DNA from: Purshia tridentata
Taxonomy: Eukaryota; Streptophyta; Magnoliopsida; Rosales; Rosaceae
Assembly (NCBI GenBank): GCA_003254885.1
Contig: QANT01000231.1
Location: forward strand, 1 to 64,000
DNA: 64,000 nt
Direction of reading: 5' to 3'
The translations under genes and the position numbers were made by a program. How positions within the stretch are numbered: the first letter of the stretch is position 1; each line of letters begins with the position of its first letter. Below are positions 12,869 to 24,900 of this stretch, piece after piece. Below the pieces are notes generated by a model. That model ran no database searches. It saw nothing but the letters and a program-made list of their open reading frames with translations, and had not been told where the DNA came from.

Positions 12869-13114
12869 TTACTTGAATATTGCATACATAAGAGTAACCA
12901 GAAATAGCACGCAAACAACATGCATTCCCTTTTGCAGATATAACATCCTTGCCTCGAGTCTTTCCACCCTAGCCTCAACTCGTGCTATTCGCGCTTCCAG
13001 CATTGCCAACCGGGCTCCCCACCTTGTCTCCATAGGGTCTATGCCATCTGCAGTACTTTGAACATAATCTTCACTCTGCAGTGAATCATCTTCCCATGCT
13101 TGATAGTGACACAT
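12869..13114 (-). CDS. 81-residue tail-anchored coiled-coil protein, function unknown
   Basis: This coding part of a minus-strand exon encodes MCHYQAWEDD to the C-terminal YAIFK. Residues 1-30 are acidic and polar. Residues 39-59 are three consecutive heptads (LEARIAR, VEARVER, LEARMLY) predicting a short coiled coil. Residues 64-80 (MHVVCVLFLVTLMYAIF) form one hydrophobic helix followed only by Lys, the layout of a tail-anchored protein. An acceptor (TTCTTGCAG) lies just upstream at about 13134-13142. A likely donor at 13857-13856 defines a leader exon. The frame is open back across that splice to a stop but holds no earlier ATG, which fixes this start. I do not recognise the family; a role as a small membrane adaptor is only a guess. 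Confidence 0.6.
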   Translation of the reverse strand: MCHYQAWEDDSLQSEDYVQSTADGIDPMETRWGARLAMLEARIARVEARVERLEARMLYLQKGMHVVCVLFLVTLMYAIFK

Positions 13115-13857
13115 TTCAACAGACCAAACTTCCTGCAAGAACAGCTTTCATAGTCTCAAAGCTATGTTTCACTTGGGTCACAATCCCACCTCACACCATT
13201 TAAAGCTACTAATGCAAATCAAGATAGCTATTGTGTTTATGGTGTGATGGTTAAAGAGTTGTGACTACAATAGATTTCAATAAATTCTGGACATAAACTT
13301 TAAACAGGACAAGTTGTTTTGGTAGTGATATGATCAATATATTCCACAACCATGGTGCATCATATAGCATGATTAACTAAAAGGAATTATTAGAAAACAA
13401 AGAGTCAAAATCTGACTTTAACTCACAAACGCCTTTCCTCTTTGGGTTGACTGTACACAAAGTCAGTCCCATTAAGATGAGATAAACTGCACTGAGGTAA
13501 ATTAATTGAAATTATGAACCCCAAATTGCTTACATTTGACCATTACTTCCCAAAAGCATAAAAGATGCAGCCTATGACTCAGTGTCACATGAACAAAACC
13601 ATTCATTGATAGTTCAAATTGTATATTCAATTCATGTGTGCCCACTGGCCACCTAAAATTTCAAAGGCCAATGGGGTCAAGCATACATACTCAATGCTCA
13701 AAGTGCATAAGGCAGTAATATCTCAGCTTTTTGTTTTCTGGGGTTTTTAGATTTTCTCTGCTGGCATTCCATTTTCTATTCAATTTCACCACTATTTGTC
13801 AAAGACCCACATTCCACAAAACTAAACTAAAATAAAATAAAACAAAATAAAACATAC

Positions 13858-14100
13858 CTTTGAAGAGACCCAACAGGAGAAAACCTGTAGTTTTGTTATT
13901 GGAGCTGAGGCCCAGACAGTGTGACCAAATATTTTCCAAGATTTTAGGGTTTCTTGCCAATCAAGATTCAGAGGTAGGGGAAATCCAAAAGACGGCGACC
14001 AACGACATTACTCTCTTTTGGTTGAGAGAGAGCGCCTCGAGGCAGTCACGCAATTGGGTACTGGTTGAACTTGAGACCCAGTGCTCACCCACAACAAATC
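13858..14100 (-). promoter_or_regulatory. Inferred leader exon with a 15-residue uORF
   Basis: The donor TTCAAAG followed by GTATGTTTTA at 13857 (minus strand) matches the acceptor before 13133. This implies a 5'-UTR exon extending up to about 14050-14100. It contains an upstream ATG at 14008 opening a short ORF (MSLVAVFW..., stop at 13961-13963), out of frame with the coiled-coil protein. Transcription start is unknown. Confidence 0.4.
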
Positions 14101-14348
14101 GCATGAGGATGGACCCACCATGAACCAACATGATGACGTGTCAAATTCAAGTCTGGGGATGTTGCATAAGAATTGTGACATGCAATGTAATTCACCCAGC
14201 CAATGAAAATTCTCGCGTTTGCAGATCCACAGGAGTTGAAGTAAACGACAGACCAAAAGACATAGATCCCTCGTGTTGGACTAATTTGCACTTTTTATAT
14301 TCTTGAAATTTTTATAACTAAAAAACACGTAGTGTAACTAATTTAATG

Positions 14349-14691
14349 TAGGGGTGGAAATGGGTCGGGTCAGCCAGATAATGGCCGATAATTATACCCG
14401 ACCCGGTCGACCAACTGACCGACCGACTCTACCATATATCTCACAGCCAACAACCAACTCATCGATTGTGGGTTGGATGCAGGTTGGCTATCGATAATGA
14501 TATGTGGTACAAATAGGCCGATAAGGCAGATAATTGATCAATTCCAAAACCAACATTCGAACCAACTATAATGAGTCGATTAGTGTTATTGGTCCGACTT
14601 GGTAGGTCGAATATTGGTTGAATTATCGGCTGGCCGATAATGGGTCGGTTGGCAAATAATGGCCGATAAAACTGACCCATTCTCACCCCTA
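14349..14691. mobile_element. hAT-type MITE with perfect target-site duplication
   Basis: The element starts TAGGGGTGGAAATGGGTCGG and ends in the inverse of TAGGGGTGAGAATGGGTCAG. It is flanked by identical 8-bp duplications ATTTAATG at 14341-14348 and 14692-14699. The arms are rich in GGCCGATAAT-type words and fold back on each other. It encodes no transposase. An 8-bp duplication and TAGGGGTG ends fit the hAT superfamily, and the same ends recur in the element at 34718-35263. Confidence 0.85.
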
Positions 14692-14865
14692 ATTTAATGT
14701 GTTATAATATGGGTGAATGTTATTAATACAATAATATTATACCTTATTAATATAAATATATCATCCAATAATACCCTTACAAGTTAGATTTGTTACACCA
14801 TGTGACAGTGTATCGAATATACCTAATAATTTTTTCTTTGGAAAATTCAAGTCAATATACTATTC

Positions 14866-15595
14866 TAATACCCAAAATTCTTTTTTAACCCTTAGTTTAA
14901 AAACTAATATTTTTTTTGGTCAAAATTTGGAAAAAATACCCTTGTCGCCACACTGTCAACACTATGCTGACCCTCTGTCGACACTATGCCGATACTCCGT
15001 CAAAAAGTTGATTTAAGAAAATAATGAATACGATATAGTACCATTGTCGACCATGTGTCAATAATGTGTCAACCACACCATTTATCGACCATATGTCGAC
15101 TGTGTGTCGACTGTGTGTTGATCGTTAAATTCCAAATTTGAAAACAACAAACTCAAAAAGAGGAAGAAAAGGATGCATTAATTCTCCATCGTGAGGTGTC
15201 GTCGACGCAAGGGAGTGGCATGGCTATACTTGTCATGACATGGGGAAGAAAGCCCAGGTGGCTGCCGACCTTGATTCTGCTAAAAAACCTAGATCATCAG
15301 TGGGTTTTATAGGTTCTGCATGTGAGTTTCCAAGATGATTGTAGGGCTGAGGAAGGAAGAGAAAGGAGAGAGGAATAGACTGGTAGTGGTCCCGTCATAG
15401 TTGGTCACCAAACAACTGAGAAATCGCCAGAAGAGGTGGCTGGTGAGAGAGAAGAGAGGAGAGAAAAAAGAGAGGTGGTGTTGTGTGCGCATGAGGAAGA
15501 AAGGGAGGGGAGGGTAGTTTGGTCCAATTTTGGTTAAAAGAGCTATTAAAATTTAAATTGGGATGGGAGGATTAAAAAAGTATTTTCTGTATTAA
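14866..15595. mobile_element. Decayed inverted-repeat element with an internal GTCGAC-rich tract
   Basis: The left end (about 14866-14945) and right end (about 15515-15595) pair as inverted repeats through words such as CTTTTTTAA, TTTAAA and CCAAAATT, but with many mismatches. Inside, 14945-15125 contains many short variants of GTCGACNNTGTGTCGAC. No intact protein is encoded. This is probably an old non-autonomous DNA transposon. Confidence 0.4.
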
Positions 15596-15831
15596 AATAA
15601 TATATTTAATAAAAATTTTCTTTTCTTTCATTCCGGTATTAGAAAATTATATGAAATAACATTTTTAGTACTATAATTTTTTTTGACTCTCACCTTCAAA
15701 ATTAATATTTTTTATTCCTTAAATACTTTTTTTTTATCGAAACACCCTTTTAGTTACTCAACGTAGCTTCTCTTTCTCACTTTCTCTCTCCTAATCTCAC
15801 ATTCAGAAACCCAGATTTGGGTCTCTTCTCC

Positions 15832-15985
15832 ATGGCTAGCGCCATAACCCATTCCTTTGTCCTCTCTCAACCTATCTTACCAATTTCTTCAACGCTGGGC
15901 CCCACAACCTGTAACACCACTGCTAAGACCAACGAAAATAGCTTTCTTTCCTCTAGGATCAAGTTTATCGTTAGTGACATGAAAA
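15832..15985 (+). pseudogene. Orphan exon: plastid transit-peptide-like N-terminus, truncated
   Basis: After a pyrimidine-rich leader (about 15765-15831) an ATG in good context (CCATGGCTAGC) opens a Ser/Thr/Pro-rich, acid-poor reading frame (MASAITHSFVLSQPI...). It looks like a chloroplast transit peptide. After about 45 residues it runs into A-rich sequence and then directly into reverse-oriented copia integrase. I cannot identify the parent gene. It is most likely a gene fragment cut by the retroelement or a rearrangement; chance similarity to a transit peptide is possible. Confidence 0.4.
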
Positions 15986-17798
15986 AAAAAATATGCAAAG
16001 AATCATAGTCAAAAACAAGTTTTCCAAACCATACCTCAATGTGTGTATTCCCTTGAATTGCAGTTGAAGGCAAACAATTGATGAGGTTACCAGCCTAATT
16101 AATTGCCTCTGCTTAGAAACACTTGCTCAAACTAGACTATGCCAACATACATCTCACATTCTCAAGCAAGGTTCTATTCAACCTCTCAGCAACCCCATTT
16201 TGTTGTGGAGTTCCCCGTACAGTGAAATGTCTAACAATGCCCTCTTCTCGACAAACTTTAAGAAATGGATCAGAGGTATATGCTCCACAATTGTTTGACC
16301 TCAAAATTTTAATTTTCTTCCTAATTTGTTTTCAACCATTTTCTTCCAATTCACAAAAATATTCAACACCTCATCTTTGTGCTTCATCGTATAAACCCAA
16401 ACTCTTTTAGAGTAGTTATCAACAAAAGTCATAAATCAGTGCTTAAGACCCAATGAAGCTGTCCTTGTAGGACCTAAACATCTGAATGCACATAGTCAAG
16501 AATACCCTTGGTCTAATGTATAGTAGTACCAAATTTGACCCTAGTCTACTTGCCCAAATGCAATGCTTACAAAAAAACAAGCTTGCAAGATTTAGCACCT
16601 TTCAATAGCTCTTGTTTCACAAGCCCTTGAAGAGCTTTTTCACCGGCATTTCCAAGTCTCATATGCCACAATCTAGTATTGTCAAAGTCTACACTTTATG
16701 AGATGGTGGCTACTCCACCTACAACGGTTTTCCCCTGTAGAAAATATAAGTTTTGATGCTTGGTTCCTGTCATCACAACCAAAGCTCCTCTAGATACTTT
16801 CAAACCTCCATTTGACAAATTTATATTGCACCCATTAGCTTCCAAAGCACCCAAAGAAATTAAATTTTTCTTCAATTCTAGAACATACCAAACATTGGAT
16901 AATCCTCTAACTATGTCATCATGGAGTTTTAACCTAATTATTCCAACTCATTTTCTATCACATGCATAGACATCACCCAATAAAACAGTTCCTTTAATTT
17001 TATGCTCAAAATTGATAAACCAATCACGATTTGGGCACATTTGATTAGAGCAACCAGAATCTAAAATCCACATATTGGAATCACAAGAAGGAGAAACAGC
17101 TAGGGCAAAATCAGATTCATCATCATTAAATGCAATAGCAGCATTAGTGTCTTTGTCCATCTTTTTCAACTTAGGACAATCTTTCTTCTAGTGACCTTTA
17201 TTATAACAAAAGGCACACTCATCTTTATCTAAATTTTTTCTATTCCTAGAATCTCCTCTTGGATGAGATTGAGATTTTATTTATTTATTTATTTATTTTT
17301 TTCTGTTGTTATACTTCTTCCTCTCATTTAATCTACCTCTAACAACCTGAGCATTTGAGGTAGTATTTTGTTTATTTATATGCCTAACTTCATTATTCAT
17401 CAAAAGCATTTGATACTTCTTCAAATGTAATTGTGTCTTTACTATAAATTAATGTAGTGGCCAAGTGATGATAAGAGTCAAGAATTCAACAATATCAAGG
17501 CCTTTGTCTTCATCCTTGATATCCTCATTTAAATTTAACAAATTAGCAATTAATTTGTTAAAAGAGTCTAGATGTTTAACATCTTTGTACCTTCTTTGTA
17601 CTGGAAACGAGACAGCTGTTTCTTCAAAAACAAGTGGTTTTCAATGCTCTTCTTCATGTACTTGTCCTCTAATTTTTGCCACAATGCCTTGGCCGATGTC
17701 TCTCGCATCACAAAATACTTCTAAGGCTTAGCATGACACAATTGAATCGTAGAGCATGCCAACTTATTAATTTTCTGCCAATCAAGATCACCCATAGT

Positions 17799-18409
17799 CA
17801 GTGGCGGATCCAAGATTTTTAACCAGGGGATCAATGTGAGATATATTTTTTTAGCTGACATCATGAAGCGGCGGTGAAATTTTTTAGGGACCCCCTAAAC
17901 TTGGGATTTATATGCAATAATAGAGTAGTCCTTTAGTCAGGACTGGCCCTAACTTTTGGAAGGCTCAAGCTAAAATTTATAATTGGTCCCTATTCTCACT
18001 TGCAAGAAAAAACAAATAAATATACGAATTTTGAGTCCATTCTTAATAAGCATGTGAATTAAAAAAAGTTCAACCTATATGGCAATCCAATTTTAAACTT
18101 AAGCCTATATATAATAAGCCCGATCCACAAGTTAAAAACAAAACTCACAGCATGTTAGCATGGACCAGACTAAAACAGAGAAAAAAAAAGAAAAAGAAAG
18201 AAAGCAAAACAGATTGATGGCTAGCATAGGAGAAGAACAGAGGAGAAAAAAGTGAGGGCTTGGGAGGAGAGGTCAATGTTCGGTGTTGGGGGGTCACTGT
18301 CTCAAGTCTTGAGGGGTCATCGTCCACATGGAGAGGTGGTCAACGACTAGATGGTCCGACAATTGGGGGGTCGCCCAACCTCCCAAGTTTGTAGGTGGAT
18401 CCGCCACTG
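17799..18409. mobile_element. Nested hAT-type non-autonomous transposon, perfect TIR and TSD
   Basis: The 13-bp terminal inverted repeats CAGTGGCGGATCC and GGATCCGCCACTG are perfect. They are flanked by identical 8-bp duplications CCCATAGT at 17791-17798 and 18410-18417. Removing the 611-bp element and one duplication would restore the copia gag reading. No transposase is encoded. The intact ends suggest it is much younger than its host copia. Confidence 0.92.
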
Positions 18410-18643
18410 CCCATAGTAGCTGGTTTCTCTTCCAAAGCCATATCCAAATTTTGTTGAGCCGACACATCTTTCACCTGACTTATTTGTTCCATCAAATTTC
18501 TTAACCTTAAACCTTGCATTTTGAATCGTAGCTCTTGCCACCTGAGTATTGTTCTCCCTTTATTCGTCAGCCATTTTCTTTTATTATGTCCAAAGACCCA
18601 AACTCCAACCAGACAACTTAGCCAATCTGGCTCTGATACCACC

Positions 18644-19018
18644 TGTTGAGAATAGAACACCAAGATAACAAAAACAAGGAAAGACCAAAAATAAGAACAA
18701 TGATTCACAAATAGAGTACAGAGATAGCACACACAAAGTTTGATGTGGTTCAGCTTAGCCTACATCCACAAAGCAGCATGAACAAATTCACTAATTCAAC
18801 CAGAGGTTACAAAATACAAAATAGCTCTAGACTATTACAAATAGCAACAGCCCATACAAAGTAATATTCTTTCTATCAAAATGGTATGTCGCAGGGACAC
18901 AACTAAACAAAAAAAAGTGATTACTTTCTCTAATAATAACACATACCACGAGAATAGAAGAAGAATCAAAAGCAACCACATTAGTCTCTATTCTTTTTTT
19001 CTTAGCAACTAACCAACA
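18644..19018 (-). repeat. 5' LTR and primer-binding site of the copia element
   Basis: On the minus strand the LTR reads TGTTGG...CTCAACA. It is followed two bases later by TGGTATCAGAGCC (18641-18629), complementary to the 3' end of initiator methionine tRNA, the usual plant PBS. The outer limit at 19018 is chosen from the TGTTG/CAACA ends and is less certain than the PBS end. Confidence 0.65.
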
Positions 19019-19550
19019 GCCATTAATATGAAAGACCTCTCACTTTTCTAAAGCCGATACCTTTTACATTTCTCTGTTCTTTCTTACAATCCCAAGAAAC
19101 ACAAGCTTCTTTTTGTCTTTATATGCTGCCAGTAGAATCCCTAATGAGTTTAATGAAGGCCCACGTAAAAGACATCAAAATGGACTTGTAAAATTAAGCC
19201 ACAAGTTAACCACAAGCCCAAACCGAGCTCTATATCAAGAAGTTTCACCTACATTCAAATTCCTCGCCGGAAAGCGCAATTTTCTCACCATCCAAACAGA
19301 ACTCAAACAAGAAGCACCATTCTAAACCGAAGTCAAAATCCGGGTGCTTGTCTTCTCCATTGGTAAGAAAACATACGTTAAAATGAGCCTTTAAACCCAA
19401 AAAAAATTTCATTAAAATGCTTGGTTATGTGGCCTTCACTGAGTCGTTGGATTTTGTTAGTGGCCACGATTAAATGAAATGCTGCCAAATGTATCACAAA
19501 ACACCGACGCCCAGGGAGTGAGGCTGAGGCTCAGCAACTGATGCAACACC
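19019..19550. other. Intergenic DNA and likely leader of the AKRP-like gene
   Basis: No gene can be supported here; the short open frame at 19113-19325 has no recognisable features. The last 100-150 bases before 19551 are presumably promoter and 5'-UTR, but I see no convincing TATA box. Confidence 0.4.
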
Positions 19551-21962
19551 ATGTCACTCTCAGCTCTAAACCTCCAATCCTTCAAGGTTTTCTCTCTCTT
19601 CCCCATCTCTCCCCTCTGTCTCACCACCTCATCTCACAAGCTCTCACCACCCACGACCTTGAACTTCCCAAGCAAAATACACACTCTCTCAACCTCTTTT
19701 CACTTCTCGTTCTCCACCCACGACCATGTTGAAGACGACCTTATAATCGGTGACTGCGTTGTATTCGAAGATGGCGTATTCGACGACCCTTATCTTCAAA
19801 ACGACACCGAAGTTGATAGTTCTAGAGAAAAACAAAGCAAACCCAGAAAAGGTGGTAATGAAATTGAGACTGAGAATTTGGTTCCGGTCCAATGGAGGGA
19901 GGTGCAGGCAGAGATTAACATAACGAAGAAAGAGAGGCGCAAGATTGCTCAGGAAATGCAGTTTGGGACGACGGTCGAGAAGAAAAAGAAGGGGTTGGAG
20001 CCTTTAAGGAATTTGAATTTGGAGGAGTACTTGGCTTATAGAGAGGCCAAATTGAACCAGCTGAAGCCGCTTTTTTTGGATGAAGCTTCAAGTTTTGCTC
20101 AGGTTGAGGAAGCTAAAGAGCCTGAAGGTAATGGGTCTTCGCGAGTGACGCCTAAGAATCCCAGGTGGGCAGTTTATGGGAAGGGTTTGGAGGATGTTAA
20201 TGAATTCTTTAATAGTTGGACTTATGAGCCTGGTGCAAAGAAATCTGAAGGTAATGGGTTATCTCTTTATCTGTTATTGACTTATGTATTGGGACTAGTT
20301 TTTCTAATATGTCTATCCCGGTTCTGTGCATTGTTCATTTTAGATTTTAATTTGAAAATGTGAGCTTTGAGTTTAATTGAGAAGTAGTAAATTTTGGTAC
20401 AAGTCTAGCCGTCTAGCATAATGTGATAAATATGATTCTTTTTGCACATAAGTATTATTGAGCTCTCATTTTATCCAATTTTTAGACATGGATAGCACTT
20501 CCTTGGTTGAACTAGAATTGGTCTTTTGGCTTTTGTTTAATAAGATATTGTTTTGAAACATTTTTTGTTGCTTTGATGAATAGGACCTCGTAAGTTGTTT
20601 TCAAAGGAGGAAAAGGCTCTGCTGAATATGCGAAAACCTGATGTAGCTGCTGCTACCTCAGTAAGTGTTGCATCGCATTAATATTGATTTTTTTGTGTTC
20701 ATTCATAGTGTGTCCACTAATAAGTGATAATTTTTGTGTTCGTTCATATATTGTTATATTTCTTTTTGTAAAATCATTGCTTGAGTGACAAAGTTTGAGT
20801 AATTTGACTGGTGGCTGATGATGCTTACACTCTTCTTGGATTGGTATAATAAATAAATAGTTATTGAACCTGCACATAATCACATTTATATAGTTCTAAT
20901 TTGATGAACTTTTAGCTTTTTAGTCCTTTCTAAACTATTGGTAAACCATTTCAGAGCAAATGGCTACCCCTTCACACTCTTGCTGCATCAGGAGAATTTT
21001 ACCTTATGGATGCTTTATTGAAACACGATGCTGATATCAATGCTCTGGATAAGGTATATAAATGGACACCTCTTCCATTGCAAGGTTGAATGCAGAAGAT
21101 CGTTCTTTCCTTTTCATTCCTGTTTTGATCTTTGCTTCGTTGTTTCCCAGTATGGTTGGAGTGCTCTTTACAAAGCAATTATTGGTAAAAATCAAGCCAT
21201 TATGAACTATCTTTTGAGAGAATCAGCGAATCCATTTGTTCGTGATAAAGTGAGTAGAAATTTAGCTAGCATATCTATCAATCCAGTTTGGTACTAGTAT
21301 GACCCTTATTGTTCTAACTAAATTCCTACGTTGAAAACAGGATGGCGCTACCTTGATGCACTATGCTGTCCGAACAGCTTCCAGTCAAGCAATTAAGATT
21401 CTGCTGTTATATAATGTTGATATAAACCTTCAGGACAATGTATGGATTTATAGTTACCCATGTTTGCCTACACTTTATTATGCAATTTCAAGGAATAATT
21501 AATTGAAAGAGTTTTTATTTTAACCTTATAGGATGGGTGGACACCATTACATCTAGCTGTTCAAGGCCAAAGAATGGATGTAGTGAGGCTTTTATTGATT
21601 AAAGGAGCAGATAAGACATTAAAAAATAAGGTGACTATTGACTGATTTCATTAGCTTTATTGTATGCATAAGATTCTTGTTATGCACTCCGCACATGCTT
21701 GAATGCTTACAACACTTACCTCCATTATTGCTGGTGTTATGCCTTGCAGTTTGAGTCTAAGCACGTTATTGACTTTCCATTATACGCTTCTTATTGCCTT
21801 TATGTGCACAGTAAGATTTGCTTATGCTTTGAAAATTGATTGTAAGCCTTCTGATTGCTTCAGGATGGCTTAACTCCTCTTGAACTCTGCCTCTATTCCG
21901 GTCAAGACATAAGGACTTATGAGCTAATTAAGCTGTTGAAGCTGCTTCCAAAGTCACGTTAA
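19551..21962 (+). CDS. AKRP: AKRP-like ankyrin-repeat protein, chloroplastic
   Basis: Seven exons: 19551-20250, 20584-20660, 20955-21053, 21151-21249, 21341-21439, 21532-21630 and 21864-21962, together 456 residues. The N-terminus is Ser/Leu/Thr-rich and Asp/Glu-poor (plastid transit peptide), followed by an acidic segment and a basic, helical middle region ([29 protein letters not shown]). Residues 260-456 are six ankyrin units of 33 residues with signatures such as [11 protein letters not shown] and [13 protein letters not shown]. Each unit is exactly one 99-nt phase-0 exon. In Arabidopsis AKRP interacts with the ankyrin protein EMB506 and is needed for plastid differentiation and embryo development; that role is inferred. 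EMB506 itself is shorter and a less likely match. Reading past the first donor would give a false hydrophobic tail. Confidence 0.85.
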
Positions 21963-24900
21963 TGGCTTAATGTTCTATCGACAAAACTCACCTCATCAAT
22001 GTTTCAGCTGCCCAGAAATGGATTGGTGAGAAGCTATGGTTTGATCTTCCATGACTTTTACTTGAAAGTTTCGGGGATGGTCCAACAGTCCAACTTACTA
22101 GTGGATGCAGCAACAAGCCTGGTGCTAACCAGAATATCAAACAGAGAAGATCTCACTCTCAGAGTTTTGACTTTGTTACTTGTAATAGTCTGTAATTATG
22201 AAATCATTTCCATTGAATTGGACAATGCAATTATTGTTATTTTTTAAATTGAAAAAAATACCATAGTTTCTTTGAGCTGGTCCTGTCAATGTTAGACCTC
22301 CAAAATAGGGTAAAACATGTTGGATGCTGGACGCTATTAAAACGAGGTTTGAGCACAACTTATGCTGCGTCATCTCAAGTATAACACATGTAAACATTAC
22401 ATATTTGTAAATGCCTTGCCATTGAATGCCTGTTTATTCATTTTAAATTGTCGTATAAAGCTGCATCGACCAACTTATGTTTATTTATGTGAAGATGTCC
22501 AATGAATGCCTGTTTATTCAATGGCTACTTCCATTGAATGCCTTTCCATACCAAGAAGCTATGTTTATGAAGATGTTTTTTAAGCTTAACTTGTTGGTGA
22601 TAATTATGCCATTATTCGATGCAGAAAGGTGAAAGTTTACTGTGATGCTGCACTCTCTTGATAATCAGCTTTCAAATTGGCATGTTTACTTTTCTGAAGA
22701 CAGGTTTGAGTTTCTCTTATTCTTTTCCTTAGAGAATCATAATTACTATTTGCATTTATTAAAAAGTGGATTTGTTTTTTCTTATAATAATAATGATTAT
22801 TATTATTATTATCTTTTGTAATTGGACTTTGATCAAAATTTACTTCTGTTTTTTTTAGAAGTAATTTACCTCCACTGGCAGATTTTAAATTGGCTCATCA
22901 TTAGTTGCTTAGGCTCAGGGTTCCAGAGGGATTTATTTAACTCTCTTTTCAAAGCAAATATGCTTTTACACATAGTGTTTGATTGAGTTAAGTACAACTA
23001 TGAAAATTTAAATTGGCCAGGAAAAGAGGGAGAACTTATATAATGTTGTTTGCGAATATATTATCAACTTTCTATTATAAATCTGCAATCTGCAAACTGC
23101 TGCTTTTGTGCCCTATAGTTGTTGAAGTTCTCATATTAGATTGGTTTACACTTGATAGATACTTTCGAGTGTAACCTTGTATTTCCAGAAGACTATGAAT
23201 CAATAAAATTCAGTGATAATTGGTCACTTGTTTTACTAGAAAATGATGTAGGGACCAAAAAGATCAACAAACAGAAGATTTTCAAAATGAGGTACTAGTG
23301 GAGTAATTGTCATGCTTATTTCAATAATTATTATAATGTTAAAAAATGCTCCTTAGCCATATTGAGTGGAGCATCATATGAATTATAGTTGGTTAGTTCA
23401 GTTCGAAATGCCTTCTCACCTGCATGCACCCTCTTTTTCTCTCTCAATTATTTTGTATAGGGAACAGTTTTCAATACTGACCTAGTTTCCGGTATTCTCT
23501 TTGGTGGAATTTGTGGCTGTAAACATTCTCCATTCAAGAACATCAGTAAAGGATAATCTGTAGTAGTCAAACCCACTTGGGCACAAGTAAAACTTGGTTT
23601 GTCCCATTATTTGGTGGTAATTTTTCCCCTTTAGAAGATACTCATGAACTTGTATTTCATCATCTTTGTCCATTCTTTGCTCAGACAAAATTTTTTTTTA
23701 TCCTCCATGATCACCATGCCTTGGGATAACATCTACAAGGTACTACCATTTCCAATTTTATGCATATCTCTCAACACCATTTTCTCCTTGTATCTACTTT
23801 GAGGTAGTAGCAGACTAGCAGGGACTGTTTGATTTATCTTTTTTTTTTTTTTGGATTTATTTATAATGGTATTCAAGCAATGGTTTGCAATGGAGAGTAA
23901 CACTATGCAAAGGATTATTGGGAGATAAATTAATTAACTGCTTAGGAGAGTGGGACCAACTTTTAAATTTCTTTTTGAGAGTTAACAGTTTAAATTTGAG
24001 CTAAAACTTTTACATAATGGATATGTAAACTGTATGTAAGGGATTGTCACGAGAGAAATTAACAGCTTAGGATAGTGGGACCTGTTAAACACATGGGTAG
24101 AACTCATCCTTACAAAACCGACTTACAAGGAAAAGGGTATTCTGTATGCATGGGAGGTTTATGTGGGTTTCACATTAACTCTGTCTGGCAGGAAATGCTA
24201 AGTTGTTAATTCTCTTGTTTAGCCAGTGCATGAGATTGGCAGACATATGTACCAAATCTATGAAATCAAAAGAGGTTTGCAGCATATATCTTGATTTCTT
24301 TTAAGTAATAAAGTTTTTCTATTATCATACCTTTAATATGTTGCTGCTTATCTATTCACTTGGTGAAATCTTTTCTGGTATAGGCTTGTGTGAGAAGAGA
24401 GGAAGTGAGGTATTTCCTATGGATAAGTTTTTTCAAGACATTTAGAAGGATATTCTTATCTATTACCAGTTTACCAGGATTCTAAAGCTTCTTGTTGTTG
24501 AACAATGATATTTGTGGTGGCCATTGCTAAACAATGATGGTGATTGGTGAGAGAAGAAACGAGACATGAGGGAGAGATTGGCTATTATGTTTCTCATTAA
24601 TTTGATAAGATATGGCTTCAAAATTAAAAAGATTAATTTGATAAATCAAAGAAACAACTGGAAATTCATTTTAAATTTTGAATGAGATCAATTATTATTA
24701 TTAATATTATTTTAAATTTTGAATGAGAAATAAATGCAAATTCATTTTAAATTTTGAATGAGGTCGTTTGGAGCCTATTTTGTAACAAAGTGGAGCTTTA
24801 AGAACAATAATGACAACAAAAATGGAAGAAAATGACCAAATCCACAGTTTGGACCAAAAGTGATAGTACAGTGAAAATACAAAGGTGAAAAGTACAAAGT

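Larger units (their letters stand above)
15985..19018 (-). mobile_element. Truncated Ty1/copia retrotransposon
   Basis: The minus strand reads, from the right: 5' LTR, PBS, gag, zinc knuckle, protease, then integrase to the break near 15985. Gag carries a UBN2-type block (ALWQKLEDKYMKKS) near 17640-17720. The CCHC knuckle at about 17175-17222 has an in-frame stop. Protease shows W-I-L-D-S-G-C-S-N at about 17050-17080. Integrase shows RGTPQQNGVAERLNRTLLEK near 16140-16200 and stops soon after a DYDSLHIF motif. Reverse transcriptase, RNase H and the 3' LTR are missing. Many stops and frameshifts show it is dead. A hAT-type element is nested in gag at 17799-18409. Confidence 0.8.

Noticed and set aside
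19113-19325. 70-residue open frame next to the copia LTR
   Set aside because: No recognisable domain or conserved features; likely chance in LTR-flanking sequence.
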